A stretch of 64,000 nt of DNA from Myceligenerans crystallogenes (GTDB lineage Bacteria; Actinomycetota; Actinomycetes; Actinomycetales; Cellulomonadaceae): assembly GCF_039529775.1 (NCBI RefSeq), contig NZ_BAAANL010000004.1:310001-374000 (forward strand), given 5' to 3'. Under the pieces are notes generated by a model, which was not told where the DNA came from, searched no databases, and worked only from the letters and a program-made list of their open reading frames with translations. The position numbers were made by a program, and so were the translations under genes. Shown here one piece after another: positions 42,891 to 51,835 of this stretch (positions are counted from its first letter, which is position 1; every line of letters begins with the position of its first letter).

Positions 42891-43465
42891 CCGTGGCCCC
42901 CTGCCGGTGCGGGCGGCATGGACCGGGCCCGGGCCCGCCGCAGGTACGCGACCCCGGTGCGGTCCCCGAGCACGACACCGGCGACGCAGCAGGCCACCCC
43001 GGCGACGAGCGTCACCAGCAGGTACCCGGCGGCGACCGCGGCGGCGCCGCCGGACAGCAGCTGCTGACCCTCCAGCGCCAGCGCCGAGTACGTGGTGAAC
43101 CCGCCGAGGAATCCCGTGCCGCCCGCGAGCCGCACGTTCCGCCGGCGGGGCGTCTCGCGGCCGAGCCGCGCGAGCATCTCCAGGCCGAACCCGAGCGCGA
43201 ACGCTCCCAGCAGGTTGACCGTGAGCGTGGCCAGGGGCCATCCACCCGTCGCCGCGGCGTCCGGGAGCAGGAGCTCGACGCCGTACCGTCCGGCGGACCC
43301 GAGGGCGCCGCCCGCGGCCACCAGCCCGATCAGCCCGGGCCGCAGGTGCGCGGGCATGCCGCGGCGGCCCGCCTCGGGGGCGGGCGCGGGGGCAGGTTCG
43401 GGGCGTGAGCCGTTCATCGTGGTCCACGATGCCGCATGCGACCCCGTCCGCGCCGTGACGCTCAT
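42887..43465 (-). CDS. crcB: Fluoride efflux channel FluC/CrcB, subunit 2
   Basis: About 192 residues, with a longer N terminus than its partner: a polar Pro/Ala-rich leader precedes four helices containing GGALGSAGRYGVELL, LATLTVNLLGAFALG and GGFTTYSALALEG. The chosen ATG at 43465 overlaps the stop of the universal stress gene (ATGA), with GAGG upstream; a later ATG at 43417 is possible and would remove 16 residues. The order usp-fluC-fluC forms a coupled operon on the minus strand. Confidence 0.9.
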   Translation of the reverse strand: MSVTARTGSHAASWTTMNGSRPEPAPAPAPEAGRRGMPAHLRPGLIGLVAAGGALGSAGRYGVELLLPDAAATGGWPLATLTVNLLGAFALGFGLEMLARLGRETPRRRNVRLAGGTGFLGGFTTYSALALEGQQLLSGGAAAVAAGYLLVTLVAGVACCVAGVVLGDRTGVAYLRRARARSMPPAPAGGHG

Positions 43466-43941
43466 CGTTCGTCCTCGGCGTCGTCCACGAGGGCGGCCTC
43501 CGGCAGGACGACGACGGGGCGGCGCTGCCCGTGGATCAGGTGGCCCGCGACCGTGCCTCCCACCATGCTCGTCGCCCACCCGCGCAGCCCGCCGCGGCGT
43601 GCGCCGATCACGATCATGGCGGCACCGACTTCGTCGGCGATCCGGGTCAGCTCACGGGACGGCTCGCCGGCGCCGCGCACCGCCGTCCAGGGCAGGCCGA
43701 CGTCGGCCATGGACCGGTTCAGGCCCGCGAGGACATCGGCGGCGTAGTTGTCGTCGGTCACGACGATGTCCGGGTCGACCGAGACCGAGAACCCGTTCGG
43801 CTCGGTCACCGCGGTCTCGTCGACCCACACGCAGACGAGCTCGACGAGCGATCCGCCCAGGCTCTGCACGAGGGACGCCGCACGCCGAGCGAGGTCCGGT
43901 TGCCGGTGGTCCACGCCGACCACGACGGATCTCATCGTCAC
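43462..43941 (-). CDS. Universal stress protein (UspA family)
   Basis: A 159-residue single-domain Usp. It opens with SVVVGVDHRQPDL and carries the nucleotide-binding pattern near the end (VIGARRGGLRGWATSMVGGTVAGHLI, then PVVVLP), close to the ATP-binding G-x2-G-x9-G-S/T motif. Its role in fluoride or general stress resistance is inferred from coupling to the fluC pair. It is first in the operon. Confidence 0.9.
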   Translation of the reverse strand: MTMRSVVVGVDHRQPDLARRAASLVQSLGGSLVELVCVWVDETAVTEPNGFSVSVDPDIVVTDDNYAADVLAGLNRSMADVGLPWTAVRGAGEPSRELTRIADEVGAAMIVIGARRGGLRGWATSMVGGTVAGHLIHGQRRPVVVLPEAALVDDAEDER

Positions 43942-44040
43942 GCCATGAGATTACCCAGGTATGTGAGCCACGTCACCAAGGCGCGACCATCGGACCTTCG
44001 GTATTCCTGCTGACGCCCTGGCGCTCGGCTGCGGGCGAGC

Positions 44041-44066
44041 GCTCGTTCCTCGCCCTCACCCTCCGC
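44041..44066. repeat. Dispersed repeat, copy 2 (inverted, 26 bp)
   Basis: GCTCGTTCCTCGCCCTCACC, continuing CTCCGC, is the reverse complement of the copy at 39887-39913 with one base missing. It lies just past the 3' end of the sigG-like gene, in the 141-bp gap before usp. Confidence 0.55.
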
Positions 44067-44082
44067 CGGGCCCTGCGTCGGG

Positions 44083-45111
44083 TCAGTCGAGGTGACCGGG
44101 CAGGCCGAACAGCGGGAACAGCCGCTCCGGCGAGCGGAACGTGGTGATGCCCGTGACCTTCTCGCCGTCGTCCTCCAGGACCGCGAGACCCCACGGGAAC
44201 CAGCCGCCGTCCGGATCCGGCCGGTACTGGCCGTAGGCGAGGGAGCCGTTGGCGCGGACCGGCACGCAGCGCGAGCCGCGGCAGCCGGAGCCGACGCCGA
44301 GCATCCACTCCTGGATGTGCTCCACACCCTGCAGCCACATGGCGTACGGCGGCATGTTCATCACGGCGTCCTCGCGCAGCAGCGCGCTCAGGGCCGTCAT
44401 GTCGTACCGCTCGAACGCGTCGATGTACCGCTCCAGCAGGGCGCTCTCCGCCTCGGTGGGCTCGGTGCGCGGGGTGACGCTCGCCTCGTCGAGGTGCAGG
44501 TCGCGTTCCGCCAGTGTGGCGCGCGCCCGCTGCAGCGCGCTGTTCACCGAGGGGACCGAGGTCTCCAGCAGGTCGGCGACCTCCTGGGCCGGCCAGCGCA
44601 GCACCTCGCGCAGCACCAGGACCGCCCGCTGCTTCGCCGGCAGGGTCTGGAGCGCGGCGACGAAGGCCAGGCGCACGGACTCGCGCGCGACCGCGGTGTC
44701 CGCGGGGTCCCCCGGGCCGGGCAGCACCCGGTCGTCCGGGACGGGCTCGATCCAGCGCTCCTCGGGCAGCTCGGCGGCGAGGCTCTCCACCACCGGCTCC
44801 GACGCGGCTCCCAGCCCCATCGGCCGCTCCCGCTTGGCCCGCGCGGAGCCGAGCATGTCGAGGCAGACGTTGCCCGCGATCCGGTACAGCCAGGTCCGCA
44901 GGGACGAGCGTCCCTCGAAGCGGTCGTAGGAGCGCCAGGCGCGCAGCAGCGTCTCCTGAACGGCGTCCTCGGCGTCGAACGCGCCGCCGAGCATGCGGTA
45001 GCAGTATCCCGTCAGCTCCCGGCGGTGCTGCTCGAGTGCCGTGGTGAGCTCGGGGTCGATCTCTTGCGTGCCGGCCTCGGAGCCGGGTGAGATGCCAGCC
45101 GTCTGTGTCAT
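44083..45111 (-). CDS. sigG: ECF sigma factor of the SigG type with C-terminal SnoaL-like domain
   Basis: A 342-residue ECF factor. Region 2 (LTGYCYRMLGGAFDAEDAVQETLLRAW), region 4 (LPAKQRAVLVLREVLRWPAQEVADLLETSVPSVNSALQRAR) and a SnoaL-like extension (about 215-340) give the layout of mycobacterial SigG, which is induced by DNA damage independently of RecA. The ATG at 45111 lies 7 nt after the -10 of a PafBC-like promoter, so translation is probably leaderless and a start at 45141 is excluded. No anti-sigma gene is adjacent; control may lie in the promoter and the C-terminal domain. Confidence 0.9.
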   Translation of the reverse strand: MTQTAGISPGSEAGTQEIDPELTTALEQHRRELTGYCYRMLGGAFDAEDAVQETLLRAWRSYDRFEGRSSLRTWLYRIAGNVCLDMLGSARAKRERPMGLGAASEPVVESLAAELPEERWIEPVPDDRVLPGPGDPADTAVARESVRLAFVAALQTLPAKQRAVLVLREVLRWPAQEVADLLETSVPSVNSALQRARATLAERDLHLDEASVTPRTEPTEAESALLERYIDAFERYDMTALSALLREDAVMNMPPYAMWLQGVEHIQEWMLGVGSGCRGSRCVPVRANGSLAYGQYRPDPDGGWFPWGLAVLEDDGEKVTGITTFRSPERLFPLFGLPGHLD

Positions 45112-45118
45112 GTGACAC

Positions 45119-45140
45119 ACGCTACGCCGGGTGTCTGACA
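45119..45140 (-). promoter_or_regulatory. PafBC / RecA-NDp-like promoter of the sigG-like gene
   Basis: On the minus strand TGTCAGAC (45140-45133), 8 nt, TAGCGT (45124-45119), ending 7 nt before the ATG. The -10 fully fits TAnnnT. The -35 element is part of GTGTC-T-GACAC, and a second inverted repeat (GTGTCA-TG-TGACAC, 45105-45118) overlaps the start codon, possibly a further control site. Confidence 0.7.
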
Positions 45141-45222
45141 CTCGGTTTTCCCGGGGCCGCAGGCCCTCGTCGTACCCGGGCTCGCCCCCGTCCGGTGCGC
45201 TCCCGCGCCTATCCGGAGGGCG

Positions 45223-47484
45223 TCAGCGATCGATCTCGAACCACACGGTCTTGCCCGTCTCGGCGCCGTCGGCCGCGAACGGGTCGACGCCCCAGCGCGA
45301 CGCCAGCCGCTCCAGCAGCTGCACCCCGCGCCCGCTGAACTCCCGCAGGCCCGGGTCCCTGACCTGCGGCCGCGCGGTCGAGGCGTCCCGCACTCCGATC
45401 CGCACGCGCTCGGGGCCGACGTCGATCGAGGCCACGATCGGCGCCTTCCCGTGGTCCAGGGCGTTGGTCAGGATCTCCGACGCGAGCAGGCTGACGGTGC
45501 GGCGCTGCGAGAGCGGGACCCCGTTGGTCTCGAGCATGTCGTCGATCCACAGCCGGGTCGGGGCGAGGTCCAGGACGCCGTCCTCGATCTCGCGCCGGGC
45601 GCGGGCGGTCCCCGTCCCGCGGCAGCCGCCCGCCGGGACGCGCACGCGCACGGCCAGCACCGCGACGTCGTCGTGCTGCTCCTGGCTGATCAGGCGGCGG
45701 ACGAGCGTGATCGGGAGCGCCGCCGTCGCGGTCTCGGAGAGCGCGCCGAGCGCCTTCTCGAGCTCGGTCAGGGCCTCGTCCTGCGACGAGGAGTGCTGGT
45801 CGGTCAGCCCGTCGGTGTACAGCAGCAGGGTCTCGCCGGGCTCCAGCATCGTGGCGTGGTCGGTCCGTGGCGCGGTGGGGACGACGCCGAGCATCATGTC
45901 CGTGCGCTCGTCGAGCCGCTCCACCGCGCCGTCGTGCCGCAGCACGAGCGGCGGGGGGTGCCCCGCGCTGGACCACGTCATCTTGTACGCGCCGGAGCCG
46001 TCCGGGATGCGGTCCAGCCGCACCAGCACGCCGGTGCCCGAGGCCTTCAGCCCCAGCCCGTCGTTGGCCTTGTCGAGCAGGCGCAGCAGTTCCGACGGCG
46101 CCGCGTCGTGACTCCAGGCCAGGGCGCGCAGCAGGGAGCGGAGCTGGCCCATGGTGGCCGCGGCCCGCATGTCGTGCCCGGTCACGTCGCCGACCATGAA
46201 GACCGACGTGTCGTCGTCCAGGCACACGGCGTCGTACCAGTCGCCGCCCACCTGGTCGGAGCGCGTGGCCGGGGAGTACGTGCAGGCCAGGTCCAGATGG
46301 GCGATCTGCGGCAGCCGGCTGAGCATGGAGCGCTGCAGGGTCGTCGCGGCCCGCCGGCGCTCCTCGAGCAGCCACGCGCGCTCGAGCGCGTCGCCCGCGT
46401 ACTGGGCCAGCGCCGCGCCGAGCGCGAACATGTCATGGGCGTTGCGGCGCTGCCGCTCCCAGACGAAGGCCACGACGCCGACGACGCCGCCCGGCCGGAT
46501 CCCGAACGCGGTGCCGCTCGGCGAGAGCACCGGGAAGAACGCGCGCGCCCCCATCTCGTGGTTCGCGTACGACACCGTCTCGGGGAACCGCGCCACCACC
46601 TCCTCGTGGGACGAGAAGTACAGCGGCCGGCCGGTGCGCGCGACCTCGCAGATGGGGCGGTTCTCCGACAGGTCGGCATGCCGCGCCGCGGCGGGGAAGC
46701 CGGGTTCGGCGTGGGCCAGCGACGTGTAGGTGATGCCCCGGCGGTCGGTGTCGATCAGGGCGAGCCCGCAGTAGTGGGCGCCGATCCCGGTGATGCCGAT
46801 GTCGGCGATGACGGCGTCGACGTCGTGAAGGGACTGCGCGCCGGCGAACGCCTCGCTCAGCGACAGGAGGAACCTGCTGCGCCGGTTCGCCCGGACCGCC
46901 GCGTGCTGCACGCGGCGGGCGCGCTCGCGTTCCGCCTGGAGGCGAGCCTCGGCGCTGCAGGCGGCGGCCAGATCCTCCAGGGTGGCGAGGGCGTCGTCGG
47001 ACCACGTGCGCGGCCGGCCGTCCACCGCGACGAGCGCCCCGATGGGGCGCCCGCGCAGGTCGTGCACGGGGAATCCCACGTAGGCGACGACGCCGAGGCG
47101 CCGCACGGCGGAGTCGGCGGGAAAGGCCCGGGAAGCGGCGATCCCGGGGGCCGCCGCCGGCGGGTCCGTGCGGAGATCGCCGACGACGACGGGCGCGTCG
47201 GCGTCGATCACGGGCCGGACCAGTTCGGCGCGGAGCCGGGCGGTGCCCTCCGGCGGCTCCGTACCGGCCGCGTCGCGCGCGGCGCCCGGCCAGGAGGTAC
47301 CGCCCGCGTCCTCGGGCACGACGACGTCGTCGAACACGTCGTCGGACAGGATGACCACGACGGCCGCGGGCACGTCGAGGTGACGGCGCACGAGCCGGGC
47401 GAACCTGTCGAACGCCTCGTCGGCGTCAGGGCTCCCGAGGCCGACGTGCGCCAGGTCGTTCACAGCCTGGAGGTCCGTCGGCAT
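45223..47484 (-). CDS. GAF-GAF-SpoIIE phosphatase fused to an anti-sigma-type ATPase (HATPase_c)
   Basis: A 753-residue cytosolic signalling protein. Two GAF-like sensor regions (about 15-185 and 210-375) precede a SpoIIE/PP2C phosphatase (about 395-600: VGGDWYDAVCLDDD, VGDVTGHDMRAAATM, LLLYTDGLTDQ, HDDVAVLAVRV) with its metal-binding Asp residues. The C terminus (about 620-753) is an RsbW-like ATPase (LLASEILTNALDHG, GRGVQLLERLA). Such proteins both phosphorylate and dephosphorylate anti-anti-sigma partners. No STAS protein gene lies nearby, so the partner is encoded elsewhere. It is divergent from a hypothetical gene. Confidence 0.92.
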   Translation of the reverse strand: MPTDLQAVNDLAHVGLGSPDADEAFDRFARLVRRHLDVPAAVVVILSDDVFDDVVVPEDAGGTSWPGAARDAAGTEPPEGTARLRAELVRPVIDADAPVVVGDLRTDPPAAAPGIAASRAFPADSAVRRLGVVAYVGFPVHDLRGRPIGALVAVDGRPRTWSDDALATLEDLAAACSAEARLQAERERARRVQHAAVRANRRSRFLLSLSEAFAGAQSLHDVDAVIADIGITGIGAHYCGLALIDTDRRGITYTSLAHAEPGFPAAARHADLSENRPICEVARTGRPLYFSSHEEVVARFPETVSYANHEMGARAFFPVLSPSGTAFGIRPGGVVGVVAFVWERQRRNAHDMFALGAALAQYAGDALERAWLLEERRRAATTLQRSMLSRLPQIAHLDLACTYSPATRSDQVGGDWYDAVCLDDDTSVFMVGDVTGHDMRAAATMGQLRSLLRALAWSHDAAPSELLRLLDKANDGLGLKASGTGVLVRLDRIPDGSGAYKMTWSSAGHPPPLVLRHDGAVERLDERTDMMLGVVPTAPRTDHATMLEPGETLLLYTDGLTDQHSSSQDEALTELEKALGALSETATAALPITLVRRLISQEQHDDVAVLAVRVRVPAGGCRGTGTARARREIEDGVLDLAPTRLWIDDMLETNGVPLSQRRTVSLLASEILTNALDHGKAPIVASIDVGPERVRIGVRDASTARPQVRDPGLREFSGRGVQLLERLASRWGVDPFAADGAETGKTVWFEIDR

Positions 47485-47688
47485 CTTCCCAGTATCACGG
47501 GAAACATCCGGTCTCGCCCGCCGACGGCGAAGAACGTCTCGCCCGAGCGCAGGCCGGGCGCGCGGGAAGTCATACCCGACCGGTCGGCGAAAACCTTCAC
47601 AAGCTGACCTGCCTTTGTGTAGGTATTGCGATCTGCGTCACACCGCGCGCACACTGGACGAAGTATCGAACCACAGTGGGGGTGGATC

Positions 47689-48381
47689 GTGACCAGTGCA
47701 GCAGCCTTCGACATCCTGCCCATGCTCGGCAGGGGCAAGCACAGGAACCCGAAGAAGGGCGCCTGCTTCATGGAACTGGCGTCGTTCCTCGCGGGAGAGA
47801 GGTGGAGCGACCACCCGTCGTGCACCCACCCGCTCGTGGCCATGCTGGCCAGGGCGGTGAACGACCTGACCGCGGACCGCGCGCGCCCGCAGCTCGCCCT
47901 GCTGATCCCGTCGGTGATCGGCCTGACGAGCGACGACCCGCGCTGGGACGTGCGGATCGCCCTGCGCGCCGCGCAGACGGCGCTGCCGATCTCGCCGGCC
48001 GACAGGCAGCAGACGCTCGCCGTCGCCGTCTACGGTGCCGAGCGCATGCTCGACGTCCTCGACGACCGCCCGGCCGGGACCCTCGCGCCCGAGTCGGTCG
48101 CCGCGCTCGCCACGGTGCCCAAGACGGCGGCCTGGGCGGAGCGGTTCTGCGCGGGCACCACCGTGCGGCCCAAGCGCTTCGTGCGGGACGCCGCCCCGAG
48201 CGTCGTCTCGACGGCGGTGCAGGGCATCTCCGAGGCGTTCGTGCCCGACGTCGACGCCCGCCTCCGCAAGCTCCTGCAGGACACCATCGAGGACGCGCGA
48301 GCCTGGGCGGGGATGGCCGGCGGCGGGGAGCTGAACCCCGACGAGTGGCGCGGAGTCGTCAAGGAGGTTCCCGCGGGGTGA
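47689..48381 (+). CDS. Hypothetical protein, actinobacterial, soluble
   Basis: A 230-residue soluble protein that I cannot assign to a family. It opens with LPMLGRGKHRNPKKGACFMELASFLAGERWSDHP-like sequence (given here only in part: GRGKHRNPKKGACFMELAS), containing Cys and His residues that might bind metal, followed by mostly helical sequence. The GTG at 47689 has a G-rich ribosome binding site (GGGGGTGG). It is divergent from the SpoIIE-type phosphatase and precedes a PBP gene in the same direction, 84 bp away. Confidence 0.75.
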   Translation: MTSAAAFDILPMLGRGKHRNPKKGACFMELASFLAGERWSDHPSCTHPLVAMLARAVNDLTADRARPQLALLIPSVIGLTSDDPRWDVRIALRAAQTALPISPADRQQTLAVAVYGAERMLDVLDDRPAGTLAPESVAALATVPKTAAWAERFCAGTTVRPKRFVRDAAPSVVSTAVQGISEAFVPDVDARLRKLLQDTIEDARAWAGMAGGGELNPDEWRGVVKEVPAG

Positions 48382-48465
48382 AATCCGCGGTGCGGGTCAC
48401 GGTTTCCCCGTGAACCTTCGGTGAGGACGCATGACCTGGGCAACGGGCTGAACTAGCCTCGAGTC

Positions 48466-50559
48466 GTGCAGCCCGAAACCGGACCCAGTGCCGTCCCGCC
48501 GCCCGTCGGGCAGCGGCCGCCCTCGCGGCCGCCGATGGTTCCGCCGCCGCCCGGAGGTGGCGTGGCGGGCGGCGGTTCCCGGCGGCGGGGCCTCACGGTG
48601 CTGATCGTCGTCGCGGTGGTGCTCCTCGCGGCCGCCGCGGTCGCGGTGGGCTGGTACCTGCTCCGCGTGCCGCCGATCCCGCCGCAGGACGAGGCCGCCG
48701 AGCGGTTCGGCACGGCCCTGCGGACGGGCTCCTTCGGCGAGATCCCGGTGTTCACCGAGACCTCGGCGGACCCCGCCGAGCAGCACGAGGCCGTGTTCGC
48801 CGGGCTGAAGGAGGTCACCGAGGACGTCGACGTCGTCGTCGAGTCCACGACGCCCGTCAAGGAGAACGACGACGGCACGGCGACCTTCACCGCCGTCTAC
48901 GCCTGGTCCTGGCCGCTGGCCGACGGCGTGAGCTGGGACTACACCACCGAGGTCGCGTTCGCGTACCCCGGGCCGGAGGGGCGTGAGCCGGGCGAGTGGC
49001 GCGCCACCTGGTCGCCGGCGGTGTTCGCCCCGGAGCTGGAGGCGGGGGAACGGCTCGCGGTGGAACGCGTCGCGGCCGAGCGCGGCGAGATCCTGGGCGC
49101 GGGCGGCGAGACGATCGTCGAGGAGCGGAACGTCTACACGGTGGGCGTGGACAAGTCGCGCGTCGAGGAAGGCCGGTGGGACTGGACGGCCCGCAGGCTG
49201 GCCCAGCTCCTCGACTTCGACGAGGCGGCGCGGGACGACCTCGTCGCGCGTACCGAGGCGGCTGGGAACTCGGCGTTCGTCCAGGCGATCGTGATCCGCG
49301 AGAACGACGAGAACTTCGACGTCGACGCCCTTATCGCGACGCCCGGCGTGCTGCTCGTCCCCGGGAAGCGCGCGCTCGCCCCCACGGCGGACTTCGCGCG
49401 GCCGATCCTCGGCACCACCGGCGAGGCCACAGCCGAGATCATCGAGAAGTCCGAGGGCAGGATCGCCGCGGGGGACATCGTCGGCGTCTCCGGCATCCAC
49501 GCCGCCTACGACGAGCAGCTCGCCGGGACGCCGGGCCTGCGCGTCACCGCGAAGGATCCCGACGCGGGCGGCGAGAGCCGCGAGCTCTGGTCCCAGGAGG
49601 CGGAGCCCGGCGATCCGGTGGAGCTGACCCTCGACGTCGAGCTGCAGGAGGCCGCCGAGAAGGTGCTGGTCGACGCCGGCGAGAAGTCCCCGAGCGCGAT
49701 CGTCGCCGTGGACGGACGGACCGGCGGGGTGCTCGCCGCGGCCTCCGGGCCGGGCAGCCAGGGCTACAACACCGCCATGCTCGGCCAGTACCCGCCCGGC
49801 TCGACGTTCAAGGTCGCGTCCGCGCTCGGCATGCTGCGCAACGGCCTGACGCCGGACAGCACCGTGGAGTGCCCCGAGCGCATCGTGGTGGGCAAGGAGT
49901 TCGACAACGTCGACGGGTATCCCGCCGGCGCGCTCGGCAAGGTGCCGTTCCGCACCGCGTTCGCGCACTCCTGCAACACCGCGATGGTGGGCCAGCACGA
50001 GCGCGTCCCGCAGCAGGATCTGCACGACGCCGCCGCGTCGCTGGGGCTGGGGCTCGAGCCGTCGCGGCTCGGAGCCGCGGGTTACCTCGGCGACGTGCCC
50101 GCCGAGGCGCTGCACGAGGGCGACCACGCGGCGACGTTCATCGGCCAGGCGCGCGTGCTCGCCTCGCCGCTCGGCATGGCGACCGTCGCGGCGAGCGTCG
50201 CGGGCGGCCGGACGGTCAGCCCGGTGCTCGTGTCCGACGCCGGCGGCGCGGGCGACAAGAAGGCCGACGGCGAGCAGGCCGACGCCGACGCGAAGGGCAC
50301 CCTGACCGAGCAGGAGGCGGCCACCCTCCGCGAACTCATGAAGGGTGTCGTCACCGAGGGCTCGGCCCGGGAGGCGCTCGCGGGCGTGCCCGGCGTCGAC
50401 GGCGCGAAGACCGGCAGCGCCGAGGGCAACGGGGGAAAGACGAACACCTGGATGATCGCGGTCAAGGGCGACGTCGGCGTGGCGGTCTTCGTCGAGGACG
50501 GCGACTTCGGCTCCACGACGGCGGGCCCGATCATGGCCGACTTCCTGAAGTCCTTCTGA
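48466..50559 (+). CDS. Penicillin-binding protein with MecA-type N-terminal domain (class B transpeptidase)
   Basis: A 697-residue transpeptidase. A Pro-rich cytoplasmic tail and one membrane helix (about 42-65) precede an NTF2-like MecA_N domain (about 75-185), a dimerisation region and the transpeptidase, with PPGSTFKVA (active Ser, SxxK), HSCNTAM (SxN) and GAKTGSAE (KTG). This is the layout of mycobacterial PbpA-like or MecA-like class B PBPs. TAGCCT lies 6 nt before the GTG, suggesting a leaderless mRNA. It converges with a SHOCT gene across a strong hairpin. Whether it confers beta-lactam resistance cannot be told from sequence. Confidence 0.93.
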   Translation: MQPETGPSAVPPPVGQRPPSRPPMVPPPPGGGVAGGGSRRRGLTVLIVVAVVLLAAAAVAVGWYLLRVPPIPPQDEAAERFGTALRTGSFGEIPVFTETSADPAEQHEAVFAGLKEVTEDVDVVVESTTPVKENDDGTATFTAVYAWSWPLADGVSWDYTTEVAFAYPGPEGREPGEWRATWSPAVFAPELEAGERLAVERVAAERGEILGAGGETIVEERNVYTVGVDKSRVEEGRWDWTARRLAQLLDFDEAARDDLVARTEAAGNSAFVQAIVIRENDENFDVDALIATPGVLLVPGKRALAPTADFARPILGTTGEATAEIIEKSEGRIAAGDIVGVSGIHAAYDEQLAGTPGLRVTAKDPDAGGESRELWSQEAEPGDPVELTLDVELQEAAEKVLVDAGEKSPSAIVAVDGRTGGVLAAASGPGSQGYNTAMLGQYPPGSTFKVASALGMLRNGLTPDSTVECPERIVVGKEFDNVDGYPAGALGKVPFRTAFAHSCNTAMVGQHERVPQQDLHDAAASLGLGLEPSRLGAAGYLGDVPAEALHEGDHAATFIGQARVLASPLGMATVAASVAGGRTVSPVLVSDAGGAGDKKADGEQADADAKGTLTEQEAATLRELMKGVVTEGSAREALAGVPGVDGAKTGSAEGNGGKTNTWMIAVKGDVGVAVFVEDGDFGSTTAGPIMADFLKSF

Positions 50560-50567
50560 CCGTCCCG

Positions 50568-50611
50568 GCGTGGTGGTGCCCCCGGTCGCGCGACCGGAGG
50601 CACCACCACGC
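50568..50611. terminator. Bidirectional terminator between the PBP and SHOCT genes
   Basis: GCGTGGTGGTGCC pairs perfectly with GGCACCACCACGC, and between them CCGGTCGCGCGACCGG is itself palindromic. The 44-bp structure fills most of the gap between convergent genes. Confidence 0.88.
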
Positions 50612-50622
50612 GGACTCGGGGA

Positions 50623-50934
50623 CTACCCGGCGTCGGCGGCCGGAGGGGTGGAGGAACGCAGGACGTCGAGGCGGCTGCGGTACTCCGTCTCGTCGATCTC
50701 GCCGCGGGCGTAGCGCTCGCCGAGGATGGCGACCGGGTTCGGGCCGGCGGTGGCGTGGTGGGCCCACGGCGGCCCGTTGCGGAACCGGCGCCGTGCGCCG
50801 CGGGCGACGAGGAACACGATCGCGACGGCGAGCAGGAACCACAGGATCGGGAAGACGATGAACCAGCCGGGACCACCGCCCCAGCCGTCGTGCGGCATGT
50901 GGGCCGCGACCTGAGCGAGGGTGTGCGTGTGCAT
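50623..50934 (-). CDS. Small membrane protein with SHOCT domain
   Basis: A 103-residue protein with one N-terminal membrane helix (about 22-45, PGWFIVFPILWFLLAVAIVFLVA) and a C-terminal SHOCT motif (PVAILGERYARGEIDETEYRSRLDVL). SHOCT domains are short helical hairpins often tied to oligomerisation of membrane proteins; the specific role is unknown. AAGGAG lies 6 nt before the ATG. It converges with the MecA-type PBP gene. Confidence 0.88.
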   Translation of the reverse strand: MHTHTLAQVAAHMPHDGWGGGPGWFIVFPILWFLLAVAIVFLVARGARRRFRNGPPWAHHATAGPNPVAILGERYARGEIDETEYRSRLDVLRSSTPPAADAG

Positions 50935-51163
50935 GTCGGACTCCTTGGACGACGCGACCCGACGACGAGCCGCGAACCACGATGCGATCCGCACCGGCGG
51001 CAGGATCCCCGGCCGCACCCCCCACCCTCGCGCCGGACCCTTCGGCAGTCGTCACCCTGCTGTGCCGACTACCCCGGCACCGGGGTAGTGGTCGTTCGGA
51101 AGGCGAGAAGTCGGTCGCCCGGGCGGCCGACCGCACGGACATCGGGCCGACCGCCCCCCTTTT

Positions 51164-51835
51164 CTACGGAGCCGCGGTCCAGCCTGGCCGGATCAGGCCG
51201 GATTCGTACGCGAGCACCACCAGCTGGGCGCGGTCGCGCGCCGCCAGCTTGGTCAGCACGCGCGAGACGTGCGTCTTCACCGTGGACTCCGAGAGGTAGA
51301 GCTTCCGGGCGATCTCCTCGTTGGCCAGCCCTCCTGCGACCTCGACGAGGATCCCCCGTTCGCGCGGCGTGAGGTCCGCCAGCCCGGGCGGCACCACCAC
51401 CTCCCGCGCCGCGCTCGCCACGCGCGCGAGCAGCCGCCGCGTCACGCTCGGCGACAGCAGCCCCTCCCCCGACGCCGCGACCCGCACGGCCCGCACCAGT
51501 TCCGCCGGCTCGGTGTCCTTCACCAGGAACCCCGCGGCGCCCGCGCGGATCGCCTCGGTGACGTACTCGTCGAGCTCGAACGTCGTCACGACGACCACGT
51601 GTACTCCGCTCGCCCGGGGCTCCGCCGCGATCCGCCGGGTCGCGGCCAGCCCGTCCGTCCCGGGCATCCGGATGTCCATGAGGACGACGTCGGGCAGGTG
51701 CTCCAGAGTGAGCGAGACGGCGTCGTCGCCGGTCGCGGCCTCGGCCACGACGCGCATGTCCGGTTCGGAGTCGACGAGGGCGCGGAATCCGCCCCGGACG
51801 AGCGCCTGGTCGTCGGCGAGCAGGACGTCGATCAT
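51164..51835 (-). CDS. NarL/LuxR-family response regulator (second system)
   Basis: A 223-residue regulator with receiver domain (LLADDQALVRGG, phospho-acceptor Asp54 in VVLMDIRMPG, TTFELDEYV, LVKDTEPAEL) and C-terminal LuxR HTH (LTPRERGILVEVAGGLANEEIARKL-type, ending STVKTHVSRVL). Its ATG overlaps the kinase stop (ATGA), so it is translationally coupled to the kinase upstream. Confidence 0.94.
   Translation of the reverse strand: MIDVLLADDQALVRGGFRALVDSEPDMRVVAEAATGDDAVSLTLEHLPDVVLMDIRMPGTDGLAATRRIAAEPRASGVHVVVVTTFELDEYVTEAIRAGAAGFLVKDTEPAELVRAVRVAASGEGLLSPSVTRRLLARVASAAREVVVPPGLADLTPRERGILVEVAGGLANEEIARKLYLSESTVKTHVSRVLTKLAARDRAQLVVLAYESGLIRPGWTAAP

Noticed and set aside
43942..44082. Fluoride riboswitch controlling the usp-fluC-fluC operon
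   Set aside because: The expected conserved core was not found in the short leader; the gap contains a dispersed repeat instead.
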